A DNA stretch of 64,000 nt, from contig NZ_VCIG01000008.1 in assembly GCF_006345815.1 (NCBI RefSeq), forward strand, positions 1 to 64,000. Direction: 5' to 3'. Under the pieces are notes generated by a model. It worked only from the letters and a program-made list of their open reading frames with translations. It did not search any database and was not told the DNA's origin. Source of the stretch: Ochrobactrum sp. CGA5 (GTDB lineage Bacteria; Pseudomonadota; Alphaproteobacteria; Rhizobiales; Rhizobiaceae). Positions within the stretch are counted from its first letter, which is position 1. Every line of letters starts with the position of its first letter. Positions 42,439 to 50,648 of this stretch are shown here, piece after piece. The translations under genes and the position numbers were made by a program.

Positions 42439-43078
42439 CGCGAAACGAAGTGTGCATGGCCGCGCGGATTTTCTTTGCAGCCTCTCCGAGAACTGGTGGG
42501 CATTCGTGCTGCGCGGCGTTCTCGCGCTTTTGATTGCAGTGCTGGCATTCATCATGCCGGCAGAGTCGCTCCTTGCTTTGACGCTCGTCTTCGGCGCATT
42601 CTCTTTTGCCGACGGTGTGTTCGGACTAATTGCCGCCGTACGGCACCTCCGCAAGGGCGAACGTTGGGGCTGGCTGATGTTCAGCGGCATCCTTGGAATT
42701 GCGACCGGTGTCGTTGTGGTGGTCTCGCCCTTCGTCGCCACACTGGTACTGGCCACCTTCCTCTGGGCGAGCATCGCTTTCTGGTCAGCGTTCTCCGGTA
42801 TCTTCGAAATCGTCGCTGCGATCCGACTGCGCAAGGAAATCAAAGGCGAAATCTGGCTCATTCTCAGCGGTCTTCTCTCCGTTGCCCTGAGCGTAGCGGT
42901 AATCTGGCTGTTGCTCAGCCGCCCGGTCGAGACCTTTCTTGCGCTTGGTTGGCTTCTCGGTTTCTACGCTGCCTTCTTCGGCGTGACGATGGTGTTGCTC
43001 GGCCTCCGGCTTCGCAAGGCTCGTAGATCCGATGGCCCCATCTCCGGTGACATGATGAACAAACCCAGTGAAGCGTGA
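42428..43078 (+). CDS. hdeD: HdeD-family membrane protein
   Basis: 216 aa with six membrane segments in three pairs, for example WWAFVLRGVLALLIAVLAFIM, LLALTLVFGAFSFADGVFGLIAAV and TFLALGWLLGFYAAFFGVTMVLLG, the repeated DUF308 pattern. AAGGAGG lies 9 bases before ATG 42428, which fixes the start. HdeD proteins are linked to acid resistance and are a regular part of transmissible stress loci; molecular role unknown. Confidence 0.9.
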   Translation: MNTDAKRSVHGRADFLCSLSENWWAFVLRGVLALLIAVLAFIMPAESLLALTLVFGAFSFADGVFGLIAAVRHLRKGERWGWLMFSGILGIATGVVVVVSPFVATLVLATFLWASIAFWSAFSGIFEIVAAIRLRKEIKGEIWLILSGLLSVALSVAVIWLLLSRPVETFLALGWLLGFYAAFFGVTMVLLGLRLRKARRSDGPISGDMMNKPSEA

Positions 43079-43287
43079 GCGTGGCGACCGAACACGACCG
43101 ATCCGTTGGCGACGAAGACGATGATCTCACTCGTTGGGATGAAACGATCTTCGAGCGATGTTTGCGCGTCGGCTTCAATCCCTTCGGGTCCGGGCCGACG
43201 CCTGTTTTCTTGCGGCACATGCCAATAGAAGTGACGGCGGCGCACAATCTCCCGAATCAACCTACGGGAGATTGCAGAGATGAATGA
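43075..43287 (+). CDS. Small acidic ORF coupled to hdeD
   Basis: 70 aa from a GTG start that overlaps the hdeD stop (GTGA); its own stop overlaps the ATG of the next gene at 43280. It is acidic at the N-terminus (EHDRSVGDEDDDLTRWDE) with a hydrophilic tail and no membrane segment. The tight overlap on both sides supports real translation, but I recognise no family. Confidence 0.5.
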   Translation: MSVATEHDRSVGDEDDDLTRWDETIFERCLRVGFNPFGSGPTPVFLRHMPIEVTAAHNLPNQPTGDCRDE

Positions 43288-43972
43288 TGGCAGTCCCTCT
43301 AACATCAGCAAACAATTTGTACATAGGCGTTCAATGTATAGAGCTCACGACCTGGCTTATATGCTTTTCTCCATCGCCCTTGTGGGAGCAGGATATCTCG
43401 CTTTTCGCGAGATGTTCGTCGAGAGCGAACCTGTACCGTTCGCCCGGGAAGTAGTGCTGGTGTTTCTCGGAGCAGTTGCGACAATCTATCTGACAGCTGT
43501 TTTGCTCAACAGGCAAACTGAGCTGGAGCTCCGCAAGGAAGGACAGGTCATCATCCTGCAGCAGAAAAATGATATTTACATGGCCTGCATCGAGACGGTC
43601 GCCCAGATCGTGGAAGTCGCTCTGCACAACGACGACCTGATCAATGAATTGCGCGTCCTCAGCCACAAGTTGGCAGTATTGGGTAGTGCTGACGTCATCG
43701 CCTCTTTCGAGAATGTCCTTGACACCCTCATTTCGGGTCTGCGGGACGGAAAACTGAATTCAGAAGACGGATCAAATATCATGAAAGCTGTCGCAGAAAT
43801 GACCTCTGCTATGCGCAGAGATATTCTCGAAGAGATTGCTGCCGGGAACGTGCGTACAACGCGCGAAGCCATTCTTCGAAACTCGAACCGTATGCAACAT
43901 CTCGACCGGATTGAACCCGGTGGTTCCGAAAGGGAACTACATCAGAAGGAGAACACCAATGCGCGGACATAA
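43280..43972 (+). CDS. Two-segment membrane protein, unknown
   Basis: 230 aa. Two N-terminal membrane segments (LAYMLFSIALVGAGYLAF, about 25-42; VVLVFLGAVATIYLTAVLL, about 58-76) are followed by a soluble helical domain of about 150 residues (LELRKEGQVIILQQKNDIYMACIETVAQIVEVAL region) with coiled-coil potential. The end is basic and hydrophilic. I do not recognise the family. It starts inside the end of the 70-aa ORF and runs 14 bp into the next gene, so it is part of the island operon. Confidence 0.7.
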   Translation: MNDGSPSNISKQFVHRRSMYRAHDLAYMLFSIALVGAGYLAFREMFVESEPVPFAREVVLVFLGAVATIYLTAVLLNRQTELELRKEGQVIILQQKNDIYMACIETVAQIVEVALHNDDLINELRVLSHKLAVLGSADVIASFENVLDTLISGLRDGKLNSEDGSNIMKAVAEMTSAMRRDILEEIAAGNVRTTREAILRNSNRMQHLDRIEPGGSERELHQKENTNART

Positions 43973-44534
43973 TCGGCCTCCGTTTCTACCGAAGGTGCCG
44001 GGGACCAACATGTGGTCGTGGGACGTTCCCACGGCCATTATCTACCGGCCGGCGCGCTCTGTGATGACCTCCGCACCCCGGCCGAACCACTGGATCCTCG
44101 AGTTTGAACCATCACGGCCGCTTCGGATTGAACCGCTGATGGGCTATACGTCCAGCGACGATCCCTATCGCCCGATACGGCTTCGATTTCCTGATCGGCA
44201 AAGCGCGATCGCCTTTGCAGAGCATAACGATTGGACCTACATTGTTCGCGAAGAGGCGCCGGGACGTGCGCAAAATAGTCGCTGGCGGGGGGCCGAGAAA
44301 CATAAGCTCTATAAAGGCGCTGACGCACCGGGGGCGTTTCGTATCGACGCTCGGCAGAGGCCGGGAAGGTCGGGCCACAGCCTGAAACCCGCAGTGGAAC
44401 GAGACGGCGCAGTGGACCTCGCCGCACCCGAGCACACAGAGCTCGATCCCGTGCTCGAAGCGAGCCTCGAGTCCTTCCCCGCATCCGATCCGCCGGCATG
44501 GACAGGTGTTACCGTGGCGGCGAAGAAACCGTGA
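43959..44534 (+). CDS. NDUFS4-like (ETC complex I subunit family) protein
   Basis: 191 aa. Residues about 44-105 match the ETC_C1_NDUFS4 family: WILEFEPSRPLRIEPLMGYTSSDDP, then RLRFPDRQSAIAFAEHNDWTYIVRE. The C-terminal half is hydrophilic and unlike NDUFS4. AGAAGGAG precedes ATG 43959. In alphaproteobacteria NDUFS4 is an accessory subunit of NADH dehydrogenase; here, away from nuo genes and inside a stress island, it may have another role. Its first 35 codons are duplicated at 42250. Confidence 0.75.
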   Translation: MRGHNRPPFLPKVPGTNMWSWDVPTAIIYRPARSVMTSAPRPNHWILEFEPSRPLRIEPLMGYTSSDDPYRPIRLRFPDRQSAIAFAEHNDWTYIVREEAPGRAQNSRWRGAEKHKLYKGADAPGAFRIDARQRPGRSGHSLKPAVERDGAVDLAAPEHTELDPVLEASLESFPASDPPAWTGVTVAAKKP

Positions 44535-44567
44535 CTCGAACTTTAAACTGAAGCAGGCACGGAGCAC

Positions 44568-45317
44568 TTGTTTCCCTATCTCGACACCGTCGCGCGGAGA
44601 TATCCTCCCGTCATCGTCTGGGCACTCTTAGGGGTGAACGTCCTCGCGTTCCTCTACCAGATCAGCCTGCCCCAGCGCCTGCTGGATCGGTTCCTGTTCG
44701 AGTTCGCGCTTGTGCCATCGCGCTTCTTCGGGCAGCTCAGTCTTGTCGCCCCCTCTGATTGGACTCCCTTCCTGACGAATATGTTCCTGCACGGGGGGTG
44801 GCTGCACCTCATCCTCAACATGTGGACACTCTGGATTTTCGGTCCCGCGGTCGAGGACCGTCTCGGCCCCGGGCGGTTCATCCTGTTCTACCTGTTCTGT
44901 GGCGTGGCGGCCGGGCTGGCCCATGCGCTCGCCAATCCCGACTCGGCCGTGCCCGCGCTCGGTGCATCCGGCGCAATCGCTGGCGTGATCGGGTGTTACG
45001 CGCGGATGTTCCCGGCGGCCCGGCTGGTCGTGATGGTGCCCATCGTGTTCATACCGTTGTTCTTCGAAGTGCGGGCAATCGCGTTCGCCCTAATCTGGTT
45101 CTTCATGCAGCTCGTACCGGGCTTCTTCTCATTGGGTGTCCAGGCATCGGGCGGGATCGCCTGGTGGGCGCATATCGGCGGCTTCGTCGCCGGCTGGCTC
45201 ATCACGCCACTGTTGCGCAGGCCGAGCGCAGCCTATCGCCAGTACTATCGGGACGAAGGCGTCTACGGCTTCCTGCCGGATGGACGCCGGAAAGGAGAAC
45301 AAGGTCCATGGACGTGA
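44568..45317 (+). CDS. Rhomboid-family intramembrane serine protease
   Basis: 249 aa with six or seven membrane segments. The catalytic serine is S134 in GASGAIAG and the histidine is H202 in WWAHIGGF. The L1-loop WR-like region and HGGWLHLILNMWTLWIFG motif (75-92) are present. It cleaves membrane proteins within the bilayer. It uses a TTG start after GGAGCAC; its stop lies 10 bp inside the next gene, showing coupling. Confidence 0.92.
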   Translation: MFPYLDTVARRYPPVIVWALLGVNVLAFLYQISLPQRLLDRFLFEFALVPSRFFGQLSLVAPSDWTPFLTNMFLHGGWLHLILNMWTLWIFGPAVEDRLGPGRFILFYLFCGVAAGLAHALANPDSAVPALGASGAIAGVIGCYARMFPAARLVVMVPIVFIPLFFEVRAIAFALIWFFMQLVPGFFSLGVQASGGIAWWAHIGGFVAGWLITPLLRRPSAAYRQYYRDEGVYGFLPDGRRKGEQGPWT

Positions 45318-46138
45318 TGCAAGTCTTCTGGCTTTTCTTCATCGTGTCGGCGCTACAGCCCGTGCTGCAGCGGCGGTATCTCGAAGCGATGCGCACGCGA
45401 AAGATCGCGCAGATCGAGAAGAAGCGCGGCAGCCGCGTCATTCTGCTGATCCATCGCCAAGAGACCATGAACCTCTTGGGCTTTCCCCTCATGCGCTACA
45501 TCGACGTCAACAACTCGGAGGAGGTCCTGCGCGCCATCCAGATGACCGGCGACGAGGTTCCTCTCGACATCGTGCTCCATACGCCTGGCGGCCTCGTGCT
45601 GGCGGCGACCCAGATCGCCCAAGCGATCCAGGGGCACAAGGGCAAGGTGACGGTCTTCGTGCCGCATTATGCAATGTCAGGCGGGACCCTGATCGCCATT
45701 GCGGCCGACGAGATCGTGATGTGTCGCCATTCTGTGCTCGGCCCGATCGACCCCCAGCTCGGCGGCATGCCGGCGGCTTCAATCATCAAGGTTGCCGAGG
45801 AGAAGCCGATCGCCGAGGTCGATGACCAGACGCTGGTCATGGCCGACATCGGCCGCAAGGCGATCACCCAGGTTCAGACCATGGCTTTGCAGCTGCTCGC
45901 GGAAAACACGGACCAGGACCGCGCCCGGTCGCTGGCCGAAAAGCTTGCGACCGGAACCTGGACCCACGATTACCCCATCTTCGCCGAAGAGGCGCAGAGC
46001 ATGGGACTGCCGGTGAGCACCGACATGCCCAACGAGATCCTGGAGCTCATGACGCTCTATCCGCAGCCCCTGCGGCGCCAGGGTGGCGGCGTCGAATACC
46101 TTCCAAAGCCACGACAGAGGGAAACACGCAGACAATAG
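45308..46138 (+). CDS. SDH-family (ClpP-fold) membrane-linked serine protease
   Basis: 276 aa. One N-terminal hydrophobic segment (VMQVFWLFFIVSALQPVL, 3-20) is followed by a ClpP/crotonase fold of the SDH_sah type (PF01972). It has LDIVLHTPGGLVLAATQIAQAI and the nucleophile region VPHYAMSGGTLIAIAADEIVM, then LGPIDPQLGG. These proteins resemble SppA and archaeal membrane proteases. Co-translation with the rhomboid suggests a shared task in clearing membrane protein fragments. GGAGAAC-AAGGTCC precedes the ATG. Confidence 0.85.
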   Translation: MDVMQVFWLFFIVSALQPVLQRRYLEAMRTRKIAQIEKKRGSRVILLIHRQETMNLLGFPLMRYIDVNNSEEVLRAIQMTGDEVPLDIVLHTPGGLVLAATQIAQAIQGHKGKVTVFVPHYAMSGGTLIAIAADEIVMCRHSVLGPIDPQLGGMPAASIIKVAEEKPIAEVDDQTLVMADIGRKAITQVQTMALQLLAENTDQDRARSLAEKLATGTWTHDYPIFAEEAQSMGLPVSTDMPNEILELMTLYPQPLRRQGGGVEYLPKPRQRETRRQ

Positions 46139-46206
46139 CTCCTATGACTGCGGGGCAGAAAGAAGCGCCGCGTCATTCAGGACGGCAATTCAATTGGAGA
46201 AAAGCG

Positions 46207-46635
46207 ATGCCGACACTTACATGCCCGCAGTGCAACACCACCAACCGTGTGCCCGAAGAGCGCCTGACCGACGATCCAAAGTGCGGCCGCTGTGGGGCTC
46301 AGCTCTTCCAGGGAAAGCCGGTCATCCTCACTACATCCAATTTCGACCGTCACGCCAGCGCCGAACTGCCATTGCTCGTTGATTTCTGGGCAGAATGGTG
46401 CGGGCCATGCAAGATGATGGCGCCCCAGTTCGAAGCCGCCGCACGTTCACTGGAGCCGCATGTCCGCCTCGGCAAGCTCGATACGGAGGCGGAACAACAG
46501 ATTGCGGGTCGGTACGGAATCCGCAGCATTCCCACCATGATCCTGTTCAAGGCTGGCCGCGAGGTTGGCAGAACCAGCGGCGCAACGACGGCTTCGCAAA
46601 TAGCGGCCTGGGTGCGCTCTCAGTCACGAGGCTGA
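46207..46635 (+). CDS. trxC: Thioredoxin-2 (zinc-binding)
   Basis: 142 aa. The N-terminal zinc site has C6, C9, C26 and C29 (CPQC, CGRC), then the thioredoxin fold with active site WCGPC (64-68) and cis-Pro region SIPTMILF. It is a cytosolic disulfide reductase; the zinc domain marks it as TrxC rather than TrxA. TGGAGAAAAGCG precedes the ATG at 46207. Thioredoxin genes recur in transmissible stress loci next to kefB, as here. Confidence 0.95.
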   Translation: MPTLTCPQCNTTNRVPEERLTDDPKCGRCGAQLFQGKPVILTTSNFDRHASAELPLLVDFWAEWCGPCKMMAPQFEAAARSLEPHVRLGKLDTEAEQQIAGRYGIRSIPTMILFKAGREVGRTSGATTASQIAAWVRSQSRG

Positions 46636-46681
46636 TTGTCGACCTTGGCCATCGCTTGCAGAAAAGTGGAAAGTAATCGAT

Positions 46682-47842
46682 TTGCACGGCACGACCGGCT
46701 TTCTTGAAAGTGGCGCTCTTCTTGTTGTCGCAGCATTTGTGCTCGTGACGATCTGCGCACGCTTTGGCATTCCAAGCCTTGTGGGCTACATTCTCACGGG
46801 GCTATTGATCGGATCGTCGAGTTTCGGTCTGATTTCAGAGAGCGCCGCCCTGACCGCCATCGGGGAACTTGGGGTGATTCTGTTGTTGTTTGCGCTCGGC
46901 TTGGAGTTCTCCTTCGAGAAACTCGCGTCTCTCAAGCGTCACGTTTTCGGTCTCGGCCTGGGGCAGGTTGCCGTCACGACGATCCTCGTTTCCGCGGTGA
47001 CAATCTATCTGTTCGGGCTTGACATCATCCCCGCGATCCTCGTCGGCGGAGCCGTCGCGATGTCATCCACCGCGCTATGCCTCAAGGTGTTGGCGAGCGT
47101 GAACGCCCTTGGATCGCTGCAGGGGCGCATGGCGATCGCCGTACTTCTGTTTCAGGATGTTGCCGCAGTGGCATTCCTGTTGTTGCACGATGCATCGAAC
47201 GGCGCCGCCGAAGGATTCGGAGCGATTACCGTAATTCTTGGAGCCGTGGCGCTGGTCGCTCTTCTCTTCATCGCGCGGGGACCTTTGCAGGTGATCGCCA
47301 AGTGGATTGCAGCCTCTGGCGACCCAGAGCTTGCACAGCTTCTCGCGCTCGCGATCGCACTCGGCTCTGCTATCGCCGCAGCATCCGCCGGGCTCTCTCC
47401 GGCGCTCGCTGCCTTCGCCGCCGGGATGGTGATAGGGGAAGGCGATGCGCGTCATGCCGTCGAAAATGAAATCCGGCCTTTTCGCGATCTCTTCGTCGGC
47501 ATCTTCTTCATCGGCATTGGGGCGCAACTTCCGCTCGGGATCTTGGCGTCATCATGGCCCGCTGTGTTGACCTGGCTCGCGATCCTCTTCTTCGGCAAGG
47601 TGCTGATCTTTCTCACTGTCGCTCGCGGGTTTGGCGAACCACTTCCGGCGGCTGCGCGAACCGGTATCATCCTGGCTCACGGAGGCGAATTCAGCCTCAT
47701 GCTGCTTTCGGTCTCGATGGCCTCAGGCCTCCTTCCCGCAAGCTTCGGCGGTCCCTTGTTCATCGCCATCGGCATAAGCATGTTGTGCGGGAGTGTTCTG
47801 GTCCGGCGGGCCGGACGAGATGCTCAGTCGAACCTGCAGTGA
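46682..47842 (+). CDS. kefB: KefB-like cation/proton antiporter, no RCK domain
   Basis: 386 aa CPA2-family carrier with about 12 membrane segments. It begins with a TTG start and runs LLVVAAFVLVTICARFGIPSLVGYILTGLLIG and IGELGVILLLFALGLEFSFEKL. AMSSTALCLKVL, LFQDVAAVAFLLL and ILAHGGEFSLMLLSVSM are KefB/KefC motifs. The C-terminal KTN/RCK nucleotide-binding domain (about 200 residues in KefB) is absent, so glutathione-linked gating is unlikely. It closes the recognisable island. Confidence 0.88.
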   Translation: MHGTTGFLESGALLVVAAFVLVTICARFGIPSLVGYILTGLLIGSSSFGLISESAALTAIGELGVILLLFALGLEFSFEKLASLKRHVFGLGLGQVAVTTILVSAVTIYLFGLDIIPAILVGGAVAMSSTALCLKVLASVNALGSLQGRMAIAVLLFQDVAAVAFLLLHDASNGAAEGFGAITVILGAVALVALLFIARGPLQVIAKWIAASGDPELAQLLALAIALGSAIAAASAGLSPALAAFAAGMVIGEGDARHAVENEIRPFRDLFVGIFFIGIGAQLPLGILASSWPAVLTWLAILFFGKVLIFLTVARGFGEPLPAAARTGIILAHGGEFSLMLLSVSMASGLLPASFGGPLFIAIGISMLCGSVLVRRAGRDAQSNLQ

Positions 47843-48031
47843 AGTTGGAATGCGCCAGCGTTCGCGCATGGCTATTGCTGCATTGACGGCGGTCATTGGC
47901 GCCTGATGCGCAAGTCGTCACAGTGAGATTACCTTTGGCTGTCGGAAATGAGCGCCTTGAGCACATGCAATTGGCACAACTGGCTCCTGATCGAACAGTC
48001 CTCAAGCACATGATTCAATAGGAGCTGGATC
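47843..48031. other. Intergenic, nothing recognised
   Basis: No gene, repeat or terminator-like hairpin stands out in these 189 bp between kefB and the small-ORF cluster. AGGAGCTGGAT at the end is the ribosome site of the next ORF. Confidence 0.6.
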
Positions 48032-48115
48032 GTGCGCATTTTGACTGATGAAGAGACGACAGGCCTGGTCGGATATCCAGAGGATGGCGTGTATGTCCGC
48101 CATGGCAGAGCATAG
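48032..48115 (+). CDS. 27-codon ORF, first of an overlapping set
   Basis: GTG start after AGGAGCTGGATC; reads VRILTDEETTGLVGYPEDG and ends VYVRHGRA. It overlaps the next ORF by 23 bp if that one starts at 48093. No family is recognised. A leader-peptide role is possible but not shown. Confidence 0.35.
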   Translation: MRILTDEETTGLVGYPEDGVYVRHGRA

Positions 48116-48479
48116 CGGCGACAATCCGCGGCTGTTAGGTGGCGAATATTGTGAAGGTGGCCTTTCTGGAGCGGCTCTGAAGGCCGCGGCTTTGCCGCGC
48201 TATTATCCGGAGACAGTGCAGCTCGTCGTCGCTATCGTCAAAAACGGGCGTTTGATGACGCTTTGGGATTACAGGACTGGTGATGCGCGAGACCTGTCGC
48301 CGGCGACGCGAGCGATGTTTGAGCGGATTGGCGATCTGGAAGAGGAGGTTCGGCTTCTGAAATCCAATCAGGATTATTACCGCCAATGCCTGATCGCTCT
48401 AAAGAAACAGCATCCAGATTGCCAGGATTCCATCAACGACGTCTTCTTGTCGATTCCTTATCCGGAGACTGGAAAATGA
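48093..48479 (+). CDS. Unknown protein with C-terminal coiled coil
   Basis: 128 aa from MSAMAEHSGD; upstream in-frame Mets at 48048 and 48084 are alternatives. The middle reads LVVAIVKNGRLMTLWDYRTGDARDL; residues about 83-112 (RIGDLEEEVRLLKSNQDYYRQ) can form a coiled coil. No family is recognised. Its stop overlaps the ATG of the next ORF by ATGA. Confidence 0.55.
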   Translation: MSAMAEHSGDNPRLLGGEYCEGGLSGAALKAAALPRYYPETVQLVVAIVKNGRLMTLWDYRTGDARDLSPATRAMFERIGDLEEEVRLLKSNQDYYRQCLIALKKQHPDCQDSINDVFLSIPYPETGK

Positions 48480-48595
48480 GCGACGATAAGTACCATCCTT
48501 ACCCCCAAACCGGACCGAATTTCCTGGCTGTGGCGAAGCCACAGAGCGGAAAAACGGCATCCGTTATCGTTCAAATGAAGAGGAGCGGAAAATGA
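48476..48595 (+). CDS. 39-aa unknown protein
   Basis: MSDDKYHPYPQTGPNFLAVA followed by a basic tail (KPQSGKTASVIVQMKRSGK). Linked by ATGA overlaps to both neighbours, which is the main evidence that it is translated. QSGKT resembles part of a P-loop, but the protein is too short for an NTPase. Confidence 0.5.
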   Translation: MSDDKYHPYPQTGPNFLAVAKPQSGKTASVIVQMKRSGK

Positions 48596-48765
48596 GCTCT
48601 CCACTGAAAACGGCTTTAGTTATCGGCTTCCTCATGTTCCTGTTGCAATTCGTCGTGGGCGCAATTGTAGGGCGTTTCTTCCTCGGCCTGCTCATCGCCA
48701 CTGGCGGGGCGTTATGGCTCGGATATCAAGTTTATCAAACTGAAAAGTCGTATCGTTCATGGTGA
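48592..48765 (+). CDS. 57-aa two-segment membrane protein
   Basis: Hydrophobic segments TALVIGFLMFLLQFVVGAIVG (7-27) and FLGLLIATGGALWLGYQVY (30-48) are separated by RF; the tail is QTEKSYRSW. AGGAG precedes its ATG, which overlaps the previous stop. No family is recognised. The ISNCY element starts 140 bp later. Confidence 0.55.
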   Translation: MSSPLKTALVIGFLMFLLQFVVGAIVGRFFLGLLIATGGALWLGYQVYQTEKSYRSW

Positions 48766-48904
48766 TTGGCGTGGATGGATGCGAAATGAGACTTGCGGTT
48801 TACGAATGGACTTTAGCAAACCGATCAATTATTATATAACAATATCAATAACTTAGTTCCATAATGCGTATTATGCGATTTTTGTATATAACAGCAATAT
48901 ACAG

Positions 48905-50599
48905 ATGCGACAGATGGGCAAGATAGAGATGCGACATTTTTAGGTCGCGTGCTCTGTTCAGATCGAACGAGGAAAGGAAGACTGGCTCTCTATTGATGTG
49001 TATCAGTTTAGAGAGTTGCCATGTCTTGTTTGATTACTATGTCGCAGAGAGAACTCAATCGATTGGAAGTCATTCAGAAGATACGGGATCGCCGCCTGAC
49101 CGTTATACAGGCCACCGCATTGCTCGATCTCAGCCGCAGCCAGATTCATCGTCTTTTACAGGCTTACGACAAGCTTGGGCATTCGGGTCTGATGTCGGGA
49201 CGACGCGGACGCCCGAGCAATCGTCGTTACAGCGAGGATTTCCGGAATGCGGTGCTTGATTTGATCCGGGCTTATTATCGGGATTTTGGGCCGACACTGG
49301 CCTGTGAGAAGCTTGTCGAACGCCACCAGCTTTCGGTCAGCAAGGAGACGCTGCGGCAATGGATGACGGTGGCGGGTTTGTGGACGTCACGGCGCGAACG
49401 CAAGCGACAACTGCATCAGCCGCGCGGTCGGCGTGATTGCTTTGGTGAACTGGTACAGATCGATGGTTCGCATCATTGGTGGTTTGAGGAGCGGGGTCCC
49501 AAATGCGCCCTCCTCGTTTATATTGACGATGCCACGGGCAAACTCCTGCATTTGCGCTTCGCTGGATCAGAGAACACGTTTGATTATTTTCATGCGACGA
49601 AGGCCTACCTGCAGCAATGGGGCAAGCCGCTGGCCTTTTACAGTGACAAGCATGGTGTGTTTCGCACGACCCATGGTTCGCAGCAGGATCGCACGAGCGG
49701 TCTGACCCAGTTTGGCCGGGCGCTTTATGAACTCAACATCGACATTATCTGTGCCAATACCCCGCAGGCCAAAGGCCGTGTCGAGCGGGCAAACAGAACT
49801 TTGCAGGATCGTTTGGTCAAGGAATTGCGACTGCGCGGCATTGATACGATCGAAGCAGGCAATGCTTATGCGCCGGAATATATTGCAGACTTCAATGCCC
49901 GTTTTGGCAAGGATCCGCGCAATCCCAAAGATATGCACCGACCGCTGGCCGCACATGAGAACATCGATGGTGCGATGTGCCGGAAGGAAGTGCGGACACT
50001 GTCGCAAACACTGACGCTGCGTTACGACAAGGTGCTGTTCATCCTGGAGCCGACGGAGCTTGCAACGCGGCTGGCTCGACAAAAGTTGATTGTCTGCGAC
50101 TATCCCGATGGTCGTCTGGAGATCATGCATGGTACGGACACCCTGCCCTATACAACGTTCGACAAGCTTCGTTCTGTTCACCGGTCGCCTGTTGTCGAGA
50201 ACAAGCGACTGGATGACATGCTTTCGATTGTGGCCGAGATGCAGGCGGGCCGGGAATTGCAACGCAGCAAGAGCGGTCCCCGTCGCACAGGTCAGAAGAA
50301 CCATCTGTTTGGCGTGCCTGATGGCAGTGTCGGGAACGGGTATCAGAAGCGTGAGCGCAAATCGCGCACCGCTTACATGAACGATCCTGACGTTATTGCG
50401 CGCCGGGAAAAAGCGTTGGCTCGGTTGGCTGCGACCGAGTGAAATGGCGAGATCGACGACATTTAGCACTCTCAAAGCTAAAGCCGAAGGGCACCTATCG
50501 ACCCGCCCCCATTCCTCGCCTGCAACTCTGACCAGCCTCTCGGAATGGGGGCTGAACGTCAGCACCTGTCGCATCCCTATCTTGCTGGAGATGGCGCAT
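48905..50599 (+). mobile_element. ISNCY-family (IS1202-like) element
   Basis: Imperfect ends of about 32 bp lie at 48905-48936 and 50567-50599 (inverted). Each contains CAAGATAG-RGATGCGACA and an outer ATGCGMCA. The element holds one transposase gene. The 140 bp before it are AT-rich with no gene. Exact outer limits and target duplication were not resolved. Confidence 0.75.
49021..50442 (+). CDS. ISNCY-family transposase
   Basis: 473 aa. Two N-terminal HTH units (RLTVIQATALLDLSRSQIHRLL and LSVSKETLRQWMTVAGLW) are followed by an rve core: LVQIDGSHHWWFEERG, YIDDATGKLLHLRF, FYSDKHGVFR and NTPQAKGRVERANRTLQDRLVKELRL. The C-terminal domain reads EPTELATRLARQKLIVCDY. No lesion is seen. The start may be the later MSQREL (49039). 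Confidence 0.93.
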   Translation: MSCLITMSQRELNRLEVIQKIRDRRLTVIQATALLDLSRSQIHRLLQAYDKLGHSGLMSGRRGRPSNRRYSEDFRNAVLDLIRAYYRDFGPTLACEKLVERHQLSVSKETLRQWMTVAGLWTSRRERKRQLHQPRGRRDCFGELVQIDGSHHWWFEERGPKCALLVYIDDATGKLLHLRFAGSENTFDYFHATKAYLQQWGKPLAFYSDKHGVFRTTHGSQQDRTSGLTQFGRALYELNIDIICANTPQAKGRVERANRTLQDRLVKELRLRGIDTIEAGNAYAPEYIADFNARFGKDPRNPKDMHRPLAAHENIDGAMCRKEVRTLSQTLTLRYDKVLFILEPTELATRLARQKLIVCDYPDGRLEIMHGTDTLPYTTFDKLRSVHRSPVVENKRLDDMLSIVAEMQAGRELQRSKSGPRRTGQKNHLFGVPDGSVGNGYQKRERKSRTAYMNDPDVIARREKALARLAATE

Positions 50600-50648
50600 C
50601 CCTAACTTGCCAAAACATAGTATGTAGCCGGGTACATTCTATTTTAAA

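Noticed and set aside
48476-48595. P-loop NTPase because of QSGKT
   Set aside because: Only 39 residues, with no fold or Walker B; the motif is chance.
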